Shown here in pieces: positions 53,308-61,467 of a stretch of DNA of 64,000 nucleotides; within the stretch, counting starts at the first letter, position 1; every line of letters starts with the position of its first letter. Source of the stretch: Sagittula stellata E-37 (GTDB lineage: Bacteria > Pseudomonadota > Alphaproteobacteria > Rhodobacterales > Rhodobacteraceae); contig NZ_CP155729.1 of NCBI RefSeq assembly GCF_039724765.1, forward strand, positions 2,117,501-2,181,500. Direction: 5' to 3'. The notes beneath the pieces are model-generated. The model made no database searches. It was not told where the DNA came from and was given only the letters and a program-made list of their open reading frames with translations. The translations under genes were made by a program, and so were the position numbers.

Positions 53308-55059
53308 ATGACGAGGCAGCATCACCGGTTCCTGACGAACATCACCTTCCTGGCGGGGGTGGCGGCTTTGTCGTACGGCGTCTGGACCTATGGCTACGGG
53401 CAGGCGCTGGAGCAGGTGCGCGCGCGCGGCGAGGCGGACCTGGCGCTGGCGGCGGACCGGCTGGTCACCGGGCTCTTGCGCTATCGCGCGGCGGCGGTGC
53501 TGCTGGCGGATCATCCCGTGCTCGACACGTTGCATGACGAGGGCGTGTCGGGGGCTGCGGCGGCGCGGCGCGCCGCGGTATCTTTGCAGCGCAGTGTCGA
53601 TCGCACCGGCGCGGCGCTGGCTTTCTACGCAGACACCGACGGGCGGGTGCTGGCCCGGACGCAGGGCGATGTGCCGGGCGATTTTGCCGGGACGGACTGG
53701 TTCCGCCGCGCTCTGGACGGAGCGCTGGGGGCGGGGGCGCGGGTGGGTCCGGACGATTCGGAGCGGATCTACGTGCACGCGGCGCCGTCGTTCGGGGCGG
53801 ACGGGCGGGTGCAGGGCGTGCTGGTCATGATCGTCGATCTGGAAGGGATCGAAGGCGAATGGCGCGGCTCGCGCCCCTCGGTCTTCTTCACGGACAGCGA
53901 GGGGGACATCCTGGTGACCAACCGCTCCGAGCTGCTGTTCTGGCGGCTGACACCGGAGGCGGTGATCGACCCGGACGGGGCTGTGGCGGATGTCACGCGG
54001 CGCTTTGTCGGCGGGTACGAGATCTGGCGGCAGTCGCTGTCGCCTTACGTGCCGGCCAGGGGCCTGCATCTGGTCCAGGCCTTGCCGGTCGTGGGGCTGG
54101 TGGGCGAAGCGCTGGTGGACGTGGGGCCGGCGCGGCGGCTGGCGGCCTTGCAGACGGCGGTGGTGGCGATCCTCTGCCTCGGATTCGGTGCGGTGCTGTT
54201 CCTTCTGGCGGAGCGCCGCCGCGTGCTGACCGAGGCGAACTCGGCGCTGGAAGTGCGGGTGCGGGCCCGGACGCAGCAGCTTGAGGAGGCCAACACTGCC
54301 CTGCGCCACGAGGTCGGCGAGCGGCAGGAAGCAGAGGCGGCTCTGCGGCGGGCGCAGGCCGACCTGGTGCAGGCGGGCAAACTGTCGGCGCTGGGACAGA
54401 TGTCGGCGGGGATCAGTCACGAGTTGAACCAGCCGCTGATGGCCATCCGGCAGTTCGCGGAGAACGGCGGTGCCTTCCTGGACAAGGGGCAGCCGGAGCG
54501 GGCGGCCGACAACCTGTCGCGGATCGCGGCGCTGGCCGGACGTGCGGCGCGCATCATCCGCAACCTGCGCGCCTTCGCGCGCAACGAGAGCGAGCCGATG
54601 GGGCGCGTCGACCTGTGTGCCGTGATCGACGAGGCGGTGGAGCTGACCGAGACGCGGCTTGAGACGGAAGGGGTCGAGGTCGCATGGGCGCGTCCGGCCG
54701 GGCCGCTTTACGCCATCGGCGGCGAGGTGCGGCTGGGGCAGGTCTTTGTCAACCTGATCAACAACGCCGCCGACGCCATGGCCGGTCAGGCGGTGAAGCG
54801 GATCGTCATCCGGGTGGAGGCGGGCGAGCGGCTGGTCGTGCGGGTGCGCGACACCGGCCCCGGCATCGCCGATCCGGAGAAGGTGTTCGAGCCCTTCTAT
54901 TCCACGAAGGAGGTGGGCGGCGGCATGGGGCTTGGGCTGTCGATTTCCTACGGTCTGGTGCAGAGTTTCGGGGGCAACATCCGGGGCCGCAACGTGACGG
55001 ATGGCGGGGCGGAGTTCGCCGTGGAACTGGACCGCTGGCAGGCGGAGGCGGCGGCGTGA
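53308..55059 (+). CDS. dctB: C4-dicarboxylate sensor histidine kinase, DctB-like
   Basis: The 583-residue protein has a short N-terminal membrane helix, a periplasmic double-PAS-like sensor (about residues 35-275), a second membrane helix (LQTAVVAILCLGFGAVLFLL), a coiled coil, and a kinase core with H371 in GISHELNQPLMAIRQF, N-box NLINNAADAM, and G-boxes VRDTGPGI and GGGMGLGLSIS. DctB kinases sense succinate, malate or fumarate in the periplasm and phosphorylate DctD. It lies 136 bases before the DctD-like gene. ATG at 53308 follows AGAAGGGCGG. Confidence 0.9.
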   Translation: MTRQHHRFLTNITFLAGVAALSYGVWTYGYGQALEQVRARGEADLALAADRLVTGLLRYRAAAVLLADHPVLDTLHDEGVSGAAAARRAAVSLQRSVDRTGAALAFYADTDGRVLARTQGDVPGDFAGTDWFRRALDGALGAGARVGPDDSERIYVHAAPSFGADGRVQGVLVMIVDLEGIEGEWRGSRPSVFFTDSEGDILVTNRSELLFWRLTPEAVIDPDGAVADVTRRFVGGYEIWRQSLSPYVPARGLHLVQALPVVGLVGEALVDVGPARRLAALQTAVVAILCLGFGAVLFLLAERRRVLTEANSALEVRVRARTQQLEEANTALRHEVGERQEAEAALRRAQADLVQAGKLSALGQMSAGISHELNQPLMAIRQFAENGGAFLDKGQPERAADNLSRIAALAGRAARIIRNLRAFARNESEPMGRVDLCAVIDEAVELTETRLETEGVEVAWARPAGPLYAIGGEVRLGQVFVNLINNAADAMAGQAVKRIVIRVEAGERLVVRVRDTGPGIADPEKVFEPFYSTKEVGGGMGLGLSISYGLVQSFGGNIRGRNVTDGGAEFAVELDRWQAEAAA

Positions 55060-55195
55060 CGGGGTCCGGCGCTCCTGCGCCTGCGGCGCATGTCGCCCCG
55101 CCCGCCGTCCCGTCCCGTGGCCTGTGCTCTTTCCCGGCGGTGTCAGGTCCGATGTCGGTTCGGGCCGATGCGTCATTGGCCGGAGGGGGGACGGC

Positions 55196-56422
55196 ATGAT
55201 CTGCAAGGTGCTTCTGGTCGACGACGATCTGGCCGTGCGCGAGGCGCTGGGACAAACGCTGGAGCTGAACGACTTCGAGCCGGTGACGGCGGGCTCTTTC
55301 GTGGAGGCCAAGGACCTGATCGGGCCGTCCTTTGCGGGCGTGATCGTGTCGGACATCAGGATGCCGGGGCGGGACGGCTTCCACCTGCTGGATTACGCCC
55401 AGGGACGCGACACGGAACTGCCGGTGATCCTGCTGACCGGCGAGGGCGACATTCCCATGGCGGTCCGGGCGATGTCGCAGGGCGCCTTCGGATTTCTCGA
55501 AAAACCCTGCAGCCCGGCGGAACTGGCAGCCCTTGTGCGGCGGGCGCTGAAGACGCGTGAGATGGTGCTGGAAAACCGGCGGATGAAGGCGCAACTCGAG
55601 GCCGGCGATCCGGCGGCGCGGATGATCTTCGGCCTGTCGGAGCCGGCGGCGCGGCTCAGGGAGCAGGTGCGCACCGCGGCGCGCGCGGGGACGGAGGCTT
55701 TGGTGCGCGGGGCGCCCGGATCGGGCATTTCGAAGGTATCCGAGGTGGTGCACCTGAGTTCCGCCCAGTCGAAAGGGCCGTTCGTGAAGCGGGCCGCCGC
55801 CGGGCTCGACCGCGCCGGGTTCGAGGCGGCCTGGGAGGCGGCGCAAGGCGGGGCGCTGTTCCTCGACGAGATCGGCGCGCTGCCCTCGGACACGCAGCTT
55901 GCGCTGACCGACGCGCTGGAGCGCGGCGGGGCGCGGCTGATCGCGGGCACCACGCAGGACCTGAAGCAGGTCGTGGCGGAGGGGCGGCTGTCCGCCGACC
56001 TTTATTATCGGCTGGACGTGGCACAAGTGCGCATCCCCTCACTTGCCGAACGGCCGGAGGACATACCAGTGCTGTTCCGGCATTACGTGGCACAGGCCGC
56101 GGAGCAGGCGGGCATCCAGCCGCCAGAGATCACGCCGGAGCACGAGGCGGGCCTGATGGCGCAGGAGTGGCCGGGCAATACCCGCTCGCTCATGTCGGCG
56201 GCGATGCGGTTCGTGCTGGGGATGCCGGAGGACCTGTCGAAGACCAGCCAGCTGGGGCTGGCGGAGCAGATGGCGCAGGTTGAACGCTCGTTGCTTGCGG
56301 CGGCGCTCGGGCGGCACAACGGCGTGGCCGCCGAGGCCGCCCGGGCGCTGAAGCTGCCGCGCAAGACGATGTACGACAAGCTGGCGAAATACGGGCTGAA
56401 GCCCGAGGCCTTCCGGCGCTAG
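55196..56422 (+). CDS. dctD: DctD-like response regulator with degenerate AAA+ domain
   Basis: The 408-residue protein has a receiver domain with phosphoacceptor D53 (VSDIRMPG), a central AAA+-like domain, and a C-terminal Fis-type helix-turn-helix (GVAAEAARALKLPRKTMYDK). The central domain is altered: the Walker A site reads G172-A-P-G-S-G-I-S, with Ile for the ATP-contacting Lys; the GAFTGA sigma-54 contact loop and its surrounding SELFG segment are absent; and the RFRxDL arginine before DLYYRL is replaced (LSADLYYRL). Walker B (GGALFLDEIGALP) survives. It is therefore shorter than DctD (about 440) and is probably not a sigma-54 activator. ATG at 55196 follows GGAGGGGGG. Confidence 0.88.
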   Translation: MICKVLLVDDDLAVREALGQTLELNDFEPVTAGSFVEAKDLIGPSFAGVIVSDIRMPGRDGFHLLDYAQGRDTELPVILLTGEGDIPMAVRAMSQGAFGFLEKPCSPAELAALVRRALKTREMVLENRRMKAQLEAGDPAARMIFGLSEPAARLREQVRTAARAGTEALVRGAPGSGISKVSEVVHLSSAQSKGPFVKRAAAGLDRAGFEAAWEAAQGGALFLDEIGALPSDTQLALTDALERGGARLIAGTTQDLKQVVAEGRLSADLYYRLDVAQVRIPSLAERPEDIPVLFRHYVAQAAEQAGIQPPEITPEHEAGLMAQEWPGNTRSLMSAAMRFVLGMPEDLSKTSQLGLAEQMAQVERSLLAAALGRHNGVAAEAARALKLPRKTMYDKLAKYGLKPEAFRR

Positions 56423-56478
56423 ACCCCGCCCATGGGGCCGGGGCGCGTTGCGGTCGCCGGGGGTGCCGGTCGTCTTTC

Positions 56479-56502
56479 AGGTATTTTTGCCAAGATGAAG
56501 GG
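56479..56502 (+). repeat. Dispersed intergenic repeat, shortened copy 4
   Basis: The sequence CAGGTATTTTTGCCAAGATG at 56479-56498 followed by AAGG matches the second half of copy 1 (5839-5860), which reads GGTATTTGGGCCAAGATGAA. The GC palindrome half is missing. Confidence 0.5.
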
Positions 56503-56566
56503 TGGGGGCGTGTGGCGCGCATTTGCGGGGAATCGCCACACACGGGGACGAATCGACTTCCGCAGC

Positions 56567-56616
56567 TGTGCGGTTTTTCGCACAACCTGCGCTAACGGTC
56601 GTGCGGAAAACCGCAC
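56567..56616. promoter_or_regulatory. Two GTGCGG-type palindromes upstream of dctP (probable DctD sites)
   Basis: Site 1 is TGTGCGGTTTTTCGCACA (56567-56584); site 2 is GTGCGGAAAACCGCAC (56601-56616). Aligned in the same register their centres are 33 bp apart, about three helical turns, so two dimers would sit on the same face of the DNA. The layout resembles the tandem upstream activator sites known for DctD at dct promoters. The first site lies about 245 bases before the dctP start. Confidence 0.65.
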
Positions 56617-56811
56617 AGCGAAAGTGCAGGGGTGCCATGCGGTCGCTGCATGGAAAGAAGCAAGTATCTGCCAAAAATGGATTTTTCGCTGTTTTCGGCG
56701 CGAACGTTCAACGCGCTTGATCCGATTCTCGGGCGGGGGTCATGTAAGTGCATTCGGTGCCCGGGGAGAGGGCGCCGGGCGAGAAACCTAGCCGTATCTG
56801 GGAGGATACCG

Positions 56812-57816
56812 ATGAAAAAGCTTCTCATGACCGCCGCGGCGGCCGCCCTTGCCGTGACCGGTGCAACCTCTGCGCAGGCATCCTGCGAAGAAGGCGAAAT
56901 GGTCATCAAGTTCAGCCACGTGACCAACACCGACCGGCATCCGAAAGGCATCGCGGCCACCCTGCTGGCAGAGCGTGTCAACGAAGAGATGAATGGCACC
57001 GCCTGCATGGAGGTCTACCCGAACTCCACCCTGTACAACGACGACCAGGTGCTTGAGGCGATGCTGCAGGGCGACGTCCAGATGGCGGCGCCGTCGCTGT
57101 CGAAGTTCGAGCAGTTCACCAAGGTGTTCCGGATCTACGACCTGCCCTTCATGTTCAAAAACATCGACGCGGTCGATGCGTTCCAGGCCTCCGATGCCGG
57201 TCAGGCGATGAAGGAATCCATGACGCGCCGCGGCCTGCTGGGCCTCGAGTTCTGGCACAACGGCATGAAGCAGCTTTCGGCCAACAAGCCGCTGGTGATG
57301 CCGTCCGACGCCGCCGGGCTGAAGTTCCGCGTGCAGCCCTCCGAAGTGCTCAAGGCACAGTTCGAGGCGCTGGATGCCAGCCCGCAGCCGATGGCCTTCT
57401 CCGAGGTCTACGGCGCGCTGCAGACCGGCGTCGTCGACGGGCAGGAGAACACCTGGTCCAACATCTACGGCCAGAAGTTCTTTGAAGTGCAGGACGGCAC
57501 GACCGAGACCAACCACGGCGTGCTCGACTACCTGGTCGTGACCAACGTCGACTGGTGGGAAGGTCTCGATCCGGCCGTGCGCGAGCAGCTGGGCAACATC
57601 CTGCACGAGGTGAGCATGGAGCGGAACGCCGCCGTGGGTGAAGTCGACGCCGAGGCCCGCCAGGCGGTGCTGGACGCGGGCGGCGAGATCCGTGAGCTGA
57701 CGGCCGAGCAGCGTCAGGCCTGGCTCGACACCATGAAGCCGGTCTGGGAACAGTTCACCGACGACGTGGGCCAGGAAAACATCGACGCCGCGCAGTCGAT
57801 CAACAACTCGATGTAA
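56812..57816 (+). CDS. dctP: C4-dicarboxylate TRAP transporter substrate-binding protein
   Basis: The 334-residue protein has a Sec signal (MKKLLMTAAAAALAVTGATSAQA) and a full DctP fold: VIKFSHVTNTDRHPKGIAA, the arginine-containing GLKFRVQPSEVLKAQFEALD that grips the ligand carboxylate, and MAFSEVYGALQTGVVDGQEN. In the company of dctB and dctD it most likely binds succinate, malate or fumarate. ATG at 56812 follows GGGAGGAT. It is separated from dctQ by a 216-base gap with a hairpin. Confidence 0.93.
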   Translation: MKKLLMTAAAAALAVTGATSAQASCEEGEMVIKFSHVTNTDRHPKGIAATLLAERVNEEMNGTACMEVYPNSTLYNDDQVLEAMLQGDVQMAAPSLSKFEQFTKVFRIYDLPFMFKNIDAVDAFQASDAGQAMKESMTRRGLLGLEFWHNGMKQLSANKPLVMPSDAAGLKFRVQPSEVLKAQFEALDASPQPMAFSEVYGALQTGVVDGQENTWSNIYGQKFFEVQDGTTETNHGVLDYLVVTNVDWWEGLDPAVREQLGNILHEVSMERNAAVGEVDAEARQAVLDAGGEIRELTAEQRQAWLDTMKPVWEQFTDDVGQENIDAAQSINNSM

Positions 57817-57841
57817 GCGCCTGACCATACAGGCAAGTTTT

Positions 57842-57872
57842 TCCGGCGGCGACATTCGATATCGCCGCCGGA
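57842..57872. promoter_or_regulatory. Hairpin between dctP and dctQ
   Basis: A perfect 11-bp GC-rich stem (57842-57852 with 57862-57872) lies 26 bases after the dctP stop, without a T-run. It is well placed to protect the 3' end of a dctP mRNA and so make more binding protein than permease, as for the hairpins at 804-909. Confidence 0.65.
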
Positions 57873-58032
57873 TCCACACCCGGGGTACGCGGCCAGGAAG
57901 TGGCCTGCGTCCCCGCCACGCCCTCGGGGCGGCACCCTCCGGCAACTGCGGCCCGTCCGACCCATCCGATCCGGGCCAGGACACCATAAGGAGCGGAGGC
58001 CGCGGCAAGGGCCAGATTTCTTGGAGGGGGAC

Positions 58033-58719
58033 ATGTCCGACCATACCGTCTCGGACTCCATGCTCGGACGTTTCGTCAACGAGCTGGAGGAGAGTTTCAT
58101 CGCCCTGATCCTGGGGTTGATGACCATCATCACATTCATCAACGTCGTGCTGCGCTACGGTTTCAACACCGGCCTGATCTGGGGGCTGGAGATGACGTCC
58201 ATCCTCTTTGCGTGGCTTGTGCTCTTCGGGGTGAGCTACGCGGTCAAGACCACCGCCAATCTTGGCGTGGACGCGGTGACGAACCTCGTGCCGCCCGCCG
58301 GCCGCCGCATCATGGCGCTGTTCGCGGGCGTGGTCTGCATCGCCTACGCCTGTCTTCTGATGAAGGGCGCGTGGGATTACTGGGCGAACTTCGCCAACCT
58401 GCCGCAGACCACCGGGCGCTGGTTCCCGACGGGCTTCGAGGACATGACCCGCACCTCATACCGGTCCTGGTACGAGATGATCGACACGCCGATGCCGTCC
58501 TGGCTGCGCTGGATCGAGCCGCTGATCAACCAGGGCGATGCCTACGAGAAGATTCCGCGGTTCATTCCCTACGTCATCCTTCCGTTCGGCGCCGCGCTGC
58601 TGCTGTTCCGCTTCATCCAGGCGACCGTACGGATCTGGAAGGGCTCTTCCGACAGCCTGATTGTCAGCCACGAAGCCGAAGACGCGGTCGAAGACGTCGC
58701 GCATATGAACAAGGACTGA
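58033..58719 (+). CDS. dctQ: C4-dicarboxylate TRAP transporter small permease
   Basis: The 228-residue protein is a long-form DctQ with four hydrophobic segments, including SILFAWLVLFGVSYAVKTTA. A loop of about 55 residues between helices 3 and 4 (YWANFANLPQTTGRWFPTG and onwards) explains the extra length. ATG at 58033 follows GGAGGGGGAC. Partner of the DctM four bases downstream. Confidence 0.92.
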   Translation: MSDHTVSDSMLGRFVNELEESFIALILGLMTIITFINVVLRYGFNTGLIWGLEMTSILFAWLVLFGVSYAVKTTANLGVDAVTNLVPPAGRRIMALFAGVVCIAYACLLMKGAWDYWANFANLPQTTGRWFPTGFEDMTRTSYRSWYEMIDTPMPSWLRWIEPLINQGDAYEKIPRFIPYVILPFGAALLLFRFIQATVRIWKGSSDSLIVSHEAEDAVEDVAHMNKD

Positions 58720-58723
58720 TCCC

Positions 58724-60175
58724 ATGGACGTCGTACTTCTGTTTCTCATGGTGATCGGGCTGATGCTGGTCGGCGTGCCGATCGCGGTGTCGCTGGGCTT
58801 CTCGTCGATCGTCTTCCTGCTGGTGCTGTCGGAGACCTCGCTGTCTTCCGTTGCGCAAAGCTTCTACCAGGCGATGGCGGGCCACTATACCCTGCTGGCC
58901 ATCCCGTTCTTCATCCTCGCGTCGTCCTTCATGTCGACCGGCGGGGTGGCGGCGCGGATCATCCGCTTCTCCATCGCCATCGTCGGTCACCTGCCGGGCG
59001 GGCTTGCCATCGCGGGGGTCTTCGCCTGCATGCTCTTCGCGGCGCTGTCGGGGTCGTCGCCGGCCACCGTGGTCGCCATCGGTTCCATCGTGATCGCGGG
59101 CATGCGCCAGGTCGGCTATTCCAAGGACTTCGCGGCGGGCGTCATCGCCAACGCGGGCACCCTGGGGATCCTGATCCCGCCGTCCATCGTGATGGTGGTC
59201 TATGCCTCCGCGACCGACGTGTCGGTGGGCCGGATGTTCCTTGCAGGCGTCATCCCGGGCCTGATCGCCGGCGGCATGCTGATGGCCACGATCTTCGGCA
59301 TCGCAGTGGTGCGCAAGCTGCCCAAGGGCGAATGGCGCGGCTGGGGCGAGGTCATGGAATCGGGCGGCGACGCCATCTGGGGTCTTGGCCTGATCGTCAT
59401 CATCCTCGGCGGCATCTACGGCGGTGTCTTCACCCCGACCGAGGCCGCTGCGGTGGCTGCCGTTTACGCCTTCCTGATCGCCAACTTCGTCTACCGCGAC
59501 ATGGGCCCGTTGCGCATGGCGGATGGCAACCACAAGGCGCTGTGGGAAAAGCCCATCGCGCTGGTGACCGCCTTCTTCCACCGCGACACGAAGCACACGC
59601 TCCTTGAGGCGGGCAAGCTGACAGTCACGCTGATGTTCATCATCGCCAACGCGCTGATCCTGAAGCACGTGCTGACCGACGAGCAGATCCCGCAGCAGAT
59701 CGCGGCGGCCATGCTGGACGCGGGCTTCGGACCGATCATGTTCCTGGTGATCGTGAACATCATCCTGCTGATCGGCGGCCAGTTCATGGAGCCCTCGGGC
59801 CTGCTGGTGATCGTCGCGCCGCTGGTGTTCCCCATCGCGCTGCAACTGGGCATCGACCCGATCCACCTCGGCATCATCATGGTGGTGAACATGGAAATCG
59901 GGATGATCACGCCGCCCGTGGGTCTGAACCTCTTCGTGACCTCCGGAGTGGCGGGGATGCCGATGATGCGCGTGGTCCGGGCGGCGCTGCCGTTCCTCGC
60001 CGTGCTCTTCGTCTTCCTGATCATGGTGACCTACATCCCGGCGATCTCGACCTGGGTGCCGGACCGGGTGATGGGACCGCAGGTCCGCTGCGAGGGGGCA
60101 TCGCTGCCGTCCGAGCCGCTGGAACGCGCCTTCTGCGAAGCCCGCGGCTTCGGCGGAGCTGCGGCGACGGAGTAA
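58724..60175 (+). CDS. dctM: C4-dicarboxylate TRAP transporter large permease
   Basis: The 483-residue membrane protein has the DctM pattern: AALSGSSPATVVAIGSIVIA, GTLGILIPPSIVMVVYA and VFTPTEAAAVAAVYAFLIA, with about twelve helices, and a roughly 50-residue insertion (RMADGNHKALWEKPIALVTA and onwards) between mid helices. It forms the sodium-coupled channel with DctQ. The C-terminal extension after the last helix (about 45 residues, with two Cys) is unusual for DctM. A strong terminator follows 25 bases after the stop. Confidence 0.94.
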   Translation: MDVVLLFLMVIGLMLVGVPIAVSLGFSSIVFLLVLSETSLSSVAQSFYQAMAGHYTLLAIPFFILASSFMSTGGVAARIIRFSIAIVGHLPGGLAIAGVFACMLFAALSGSSPATVVAIGSIVIAGMRQVGYSKDFAAGVIANAGTLGILIPPSIVMVVYASATDVSVGRMFLAGVIPGLIAGGMLMATIFGIAVVRKLPKGEWRGWGEVMESGGDAIWGLGLIVIILGGIYGGVFTPTEAAAVAAVYAFLIANFVYRDMGPLRMADGNHKALWEKPIALVTAFFHRDTKHTLLEAGKLTVTLMFIIANALILKHVLTDEQIPQQIAAAMLDAGFGPIMFLVIVNIILLIGGQFMEPSGLLVIVAPLVFPIALQLGIDPIHLGIIMVVNMEIGMITPPVGLNLFVTSGVAGMPMMRVVRAALPFLAVLFVFLIMVTYIPAISTWVPDRVMGPQVRCEGASLPSEPLERAFCEARGFGGAAATE

Positions 60176-60200
60176 TCCGCGCCACACCCGGAAAACAGCA

Positions 60201-60232
60201 AAACGCCCCGCCGGACTGGCGGGGCGTTTTTC
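60201..60232. terminator. Terminator after dctM
   Basis: A perfect 12-bp stem (60201-60212 with 60218-60229, loop GGACT) with AAA/TTT ends is followed by TT. It ends the dctPQM transcript and, in the other direction, can end the TPR gene. Confidence 0.9.
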
Positions 60233-60270
60233 GTAGAGAGGGGGCTTCGCCCGGCGCGCGCCCGGTACGC

Positions 60271-61410
60271 TCACCCCGACCCGGCGATCCGTACTTCCAA
60301 ATGCGCCTTCAGCGCGGTCGCTGTTCCGTAGTCGAACGCCATATGCTCCGGGTCATAGACCTCCAGCGCCGCCTCCACATGCGCCAATGCCGCGCGCAGG
60401 TGGGGCCGGGAATCGGCGCATGTCTCATGATCAGCCCGCGCTTTTTCCGCGAGTGCCATGTTCTCCTGCGTCTCGGCCCAGTCCACCGGATGCGCGTCGC
60501 GGGTGGTGACCTCCAGCGCCGCGCGATAGGCGGTGACGGCCTCCGCCAGCAGCGCCGCGCCCGCCGCGCCGCCGGTGCGTTTGCCTTGCTCTTGGAGGGC
60601 AATGCCGAGGTTGTTCTGCGTCGCGGCCCAGTCCACCGGATGCGCGTCGCGGGTGCGGACCTCCAGCGCCGCGCGAAAGGTGGTGACAGCCTCCGCCAGC
60701 AGCGCCGCGCCCGCCGCCCCGCCTGTGCGGGTGCCTTGCGCTTGGAGGGCATTGCCGAGGTTGTTCTGCGTCATGGCCCAGTCCACCGGATGCGCATCGC
60801 GGGTGCGGATTTCCAGCGCCGCGCGATAGGCCGTGACGGCCTCCGCCAGCAGCGCCGCGCTCGCCGCGCCGCCGGTGCGGGTGCCTTGCTCTAGGAGGGC
60901 ATTGGCCAAAGCGTTTTGCAATTTCGCGGAAAGCAGACTTGGATTGTTCGGTGTCAGGGCCAGTGCATCTTTCGTCATCTGGACAGACATCGGCAGTCCT
61001 TCACCACCGTAGCGCAATCCATGATAGTAAAGGACTTGCATATAGGCGTGCCGCTTGTCCGCTGGCAAATCGGGATCGACCGCGCCGAAACTGTCCGCCG
61101 CCGCCGACAGGATTCGAAAGGCCTGCTCCGTCTTGCCGCGCAGCAGGGCGTTGTCGGCGCGCAGTTCCGCCGTCTTCGCGGCTTCCTCCAGCTCCACCTC
61201 CTGCACCCGCTCCAGCAGGATCTCCACCTCCTCCAGATCGCCATCCTCGATCGCACCGAAGGCGGCGGCCTTCAGGTTCGAAAGCCGTTTCAGCCCCTCG
61301 TCGATCCCTTCGATCTCCGCCCGCAGGGCGCGGTAGTCTTGGGCTTTCCGATTCAGGTATTCCGCCAGTACGGCATCCGCCGCCTCACCGGGATTGTCGT
61401 GGTCGAACAT
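60271..61410 (-). CDS. TPR-repeat protein: C-terminal part of a split HTH-TPR protein
   Basis: The 379-residue reading frame has an N-terminal coiled-coil region (LKRLSNLKAAAFGAIEDGDL, then AAKTAELRADNALLRGKTEQ) and then near-identical 50-residue TPR-type units starting AHPVDWAMTQNNLGNALQAQ. It lies in the same frame as the HTH reading frame at 61468-61764, with only a TAA codon and 19 sense codons between. In relatives I recall, the HTH, coiled coil and TPR form one protein, so this is probably the downstream part of a gene broken by one stop; the ATG at 61410 has no clear ribosome-binding site of its own. Confidence 0.75.
   Translation of the reverse strand: MFDHDNPGEAADAVLAEYLNRKAQDYRALRAEIEGIDEGLKRLSNLKAAAFGAIEDGDLEEVEILLERVQEVELEEAAKTAELRADNALLRGKTEQAFRILSAAADSFGAVDPDLPADKRHAYMQVLYYHGLRYGGEGLPMSVQMTKDALALTPNNPSLLSAKLQNALANALLEQGTRTGGAASAALLAEAVTAYRAALEIRTRDAHPVDWAMTQNNLGNALQAQGTRTGGAAGAALLAEAVTTFRAALEVRTRDAHPVDWAATQNNLGIALQEQGKRTGGAAGAALLAEAVTAYRAALEVTTRDAHPVDWAETQENMALAEKARADHETCADSRPHLRAALAHVEAALEVYDPEHMAFDYGTATALKAHLEVRIAGSG
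60471..60920. repeat. 150-bp tandem repeat inside the TPR gene
   Basis: The sequence GTCCACCGGATGCGCGTCGC recurs at 60481, 60631 and (with one change) 60781, exactly 150 bases apart; the neighbouring bases of each unit are nearly identical too. Three units are clear, each encoding a 50-residue TPR-type unit. Such DNA-level identity points to recent expansion or gene conversion. Confidence 0.85.
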
Positions 61411-61467
61411 CTCCGCAAGTGCGACCAGTTGCGACCGCGTCAGGCTCTTGCTGTCATCCAGGGCTTC

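Larger units (their letters stand above)
56423..56811. promoter_or_regulatory. 389-base promoter region of dctPQM
   Basis: The gap between dctD and dctP contains a shortened dispersed repeat (56479-56502), two operator-like palindromes (56567-56616), and a possible sigma-70 promoter, TTGATC at 56717-56722 and TCATGT at 56740-56745 with a 17-base spacer. I found no convincing -24/-12 (TGGC-N9-TTGC) element. The ribosome-binding site of dctP is GGGAGGAT. Confidence 0.5.

Noticed and set aside
56620..56660. Possible sigma-54 promoter near GGTGCCATGCGGTCGCTGC upstream of dctP
   Set aside because: The GG and GC doublets do not have the required 10-base spacing, and the DctD-like protein lacks the sigma-54 contact loop.
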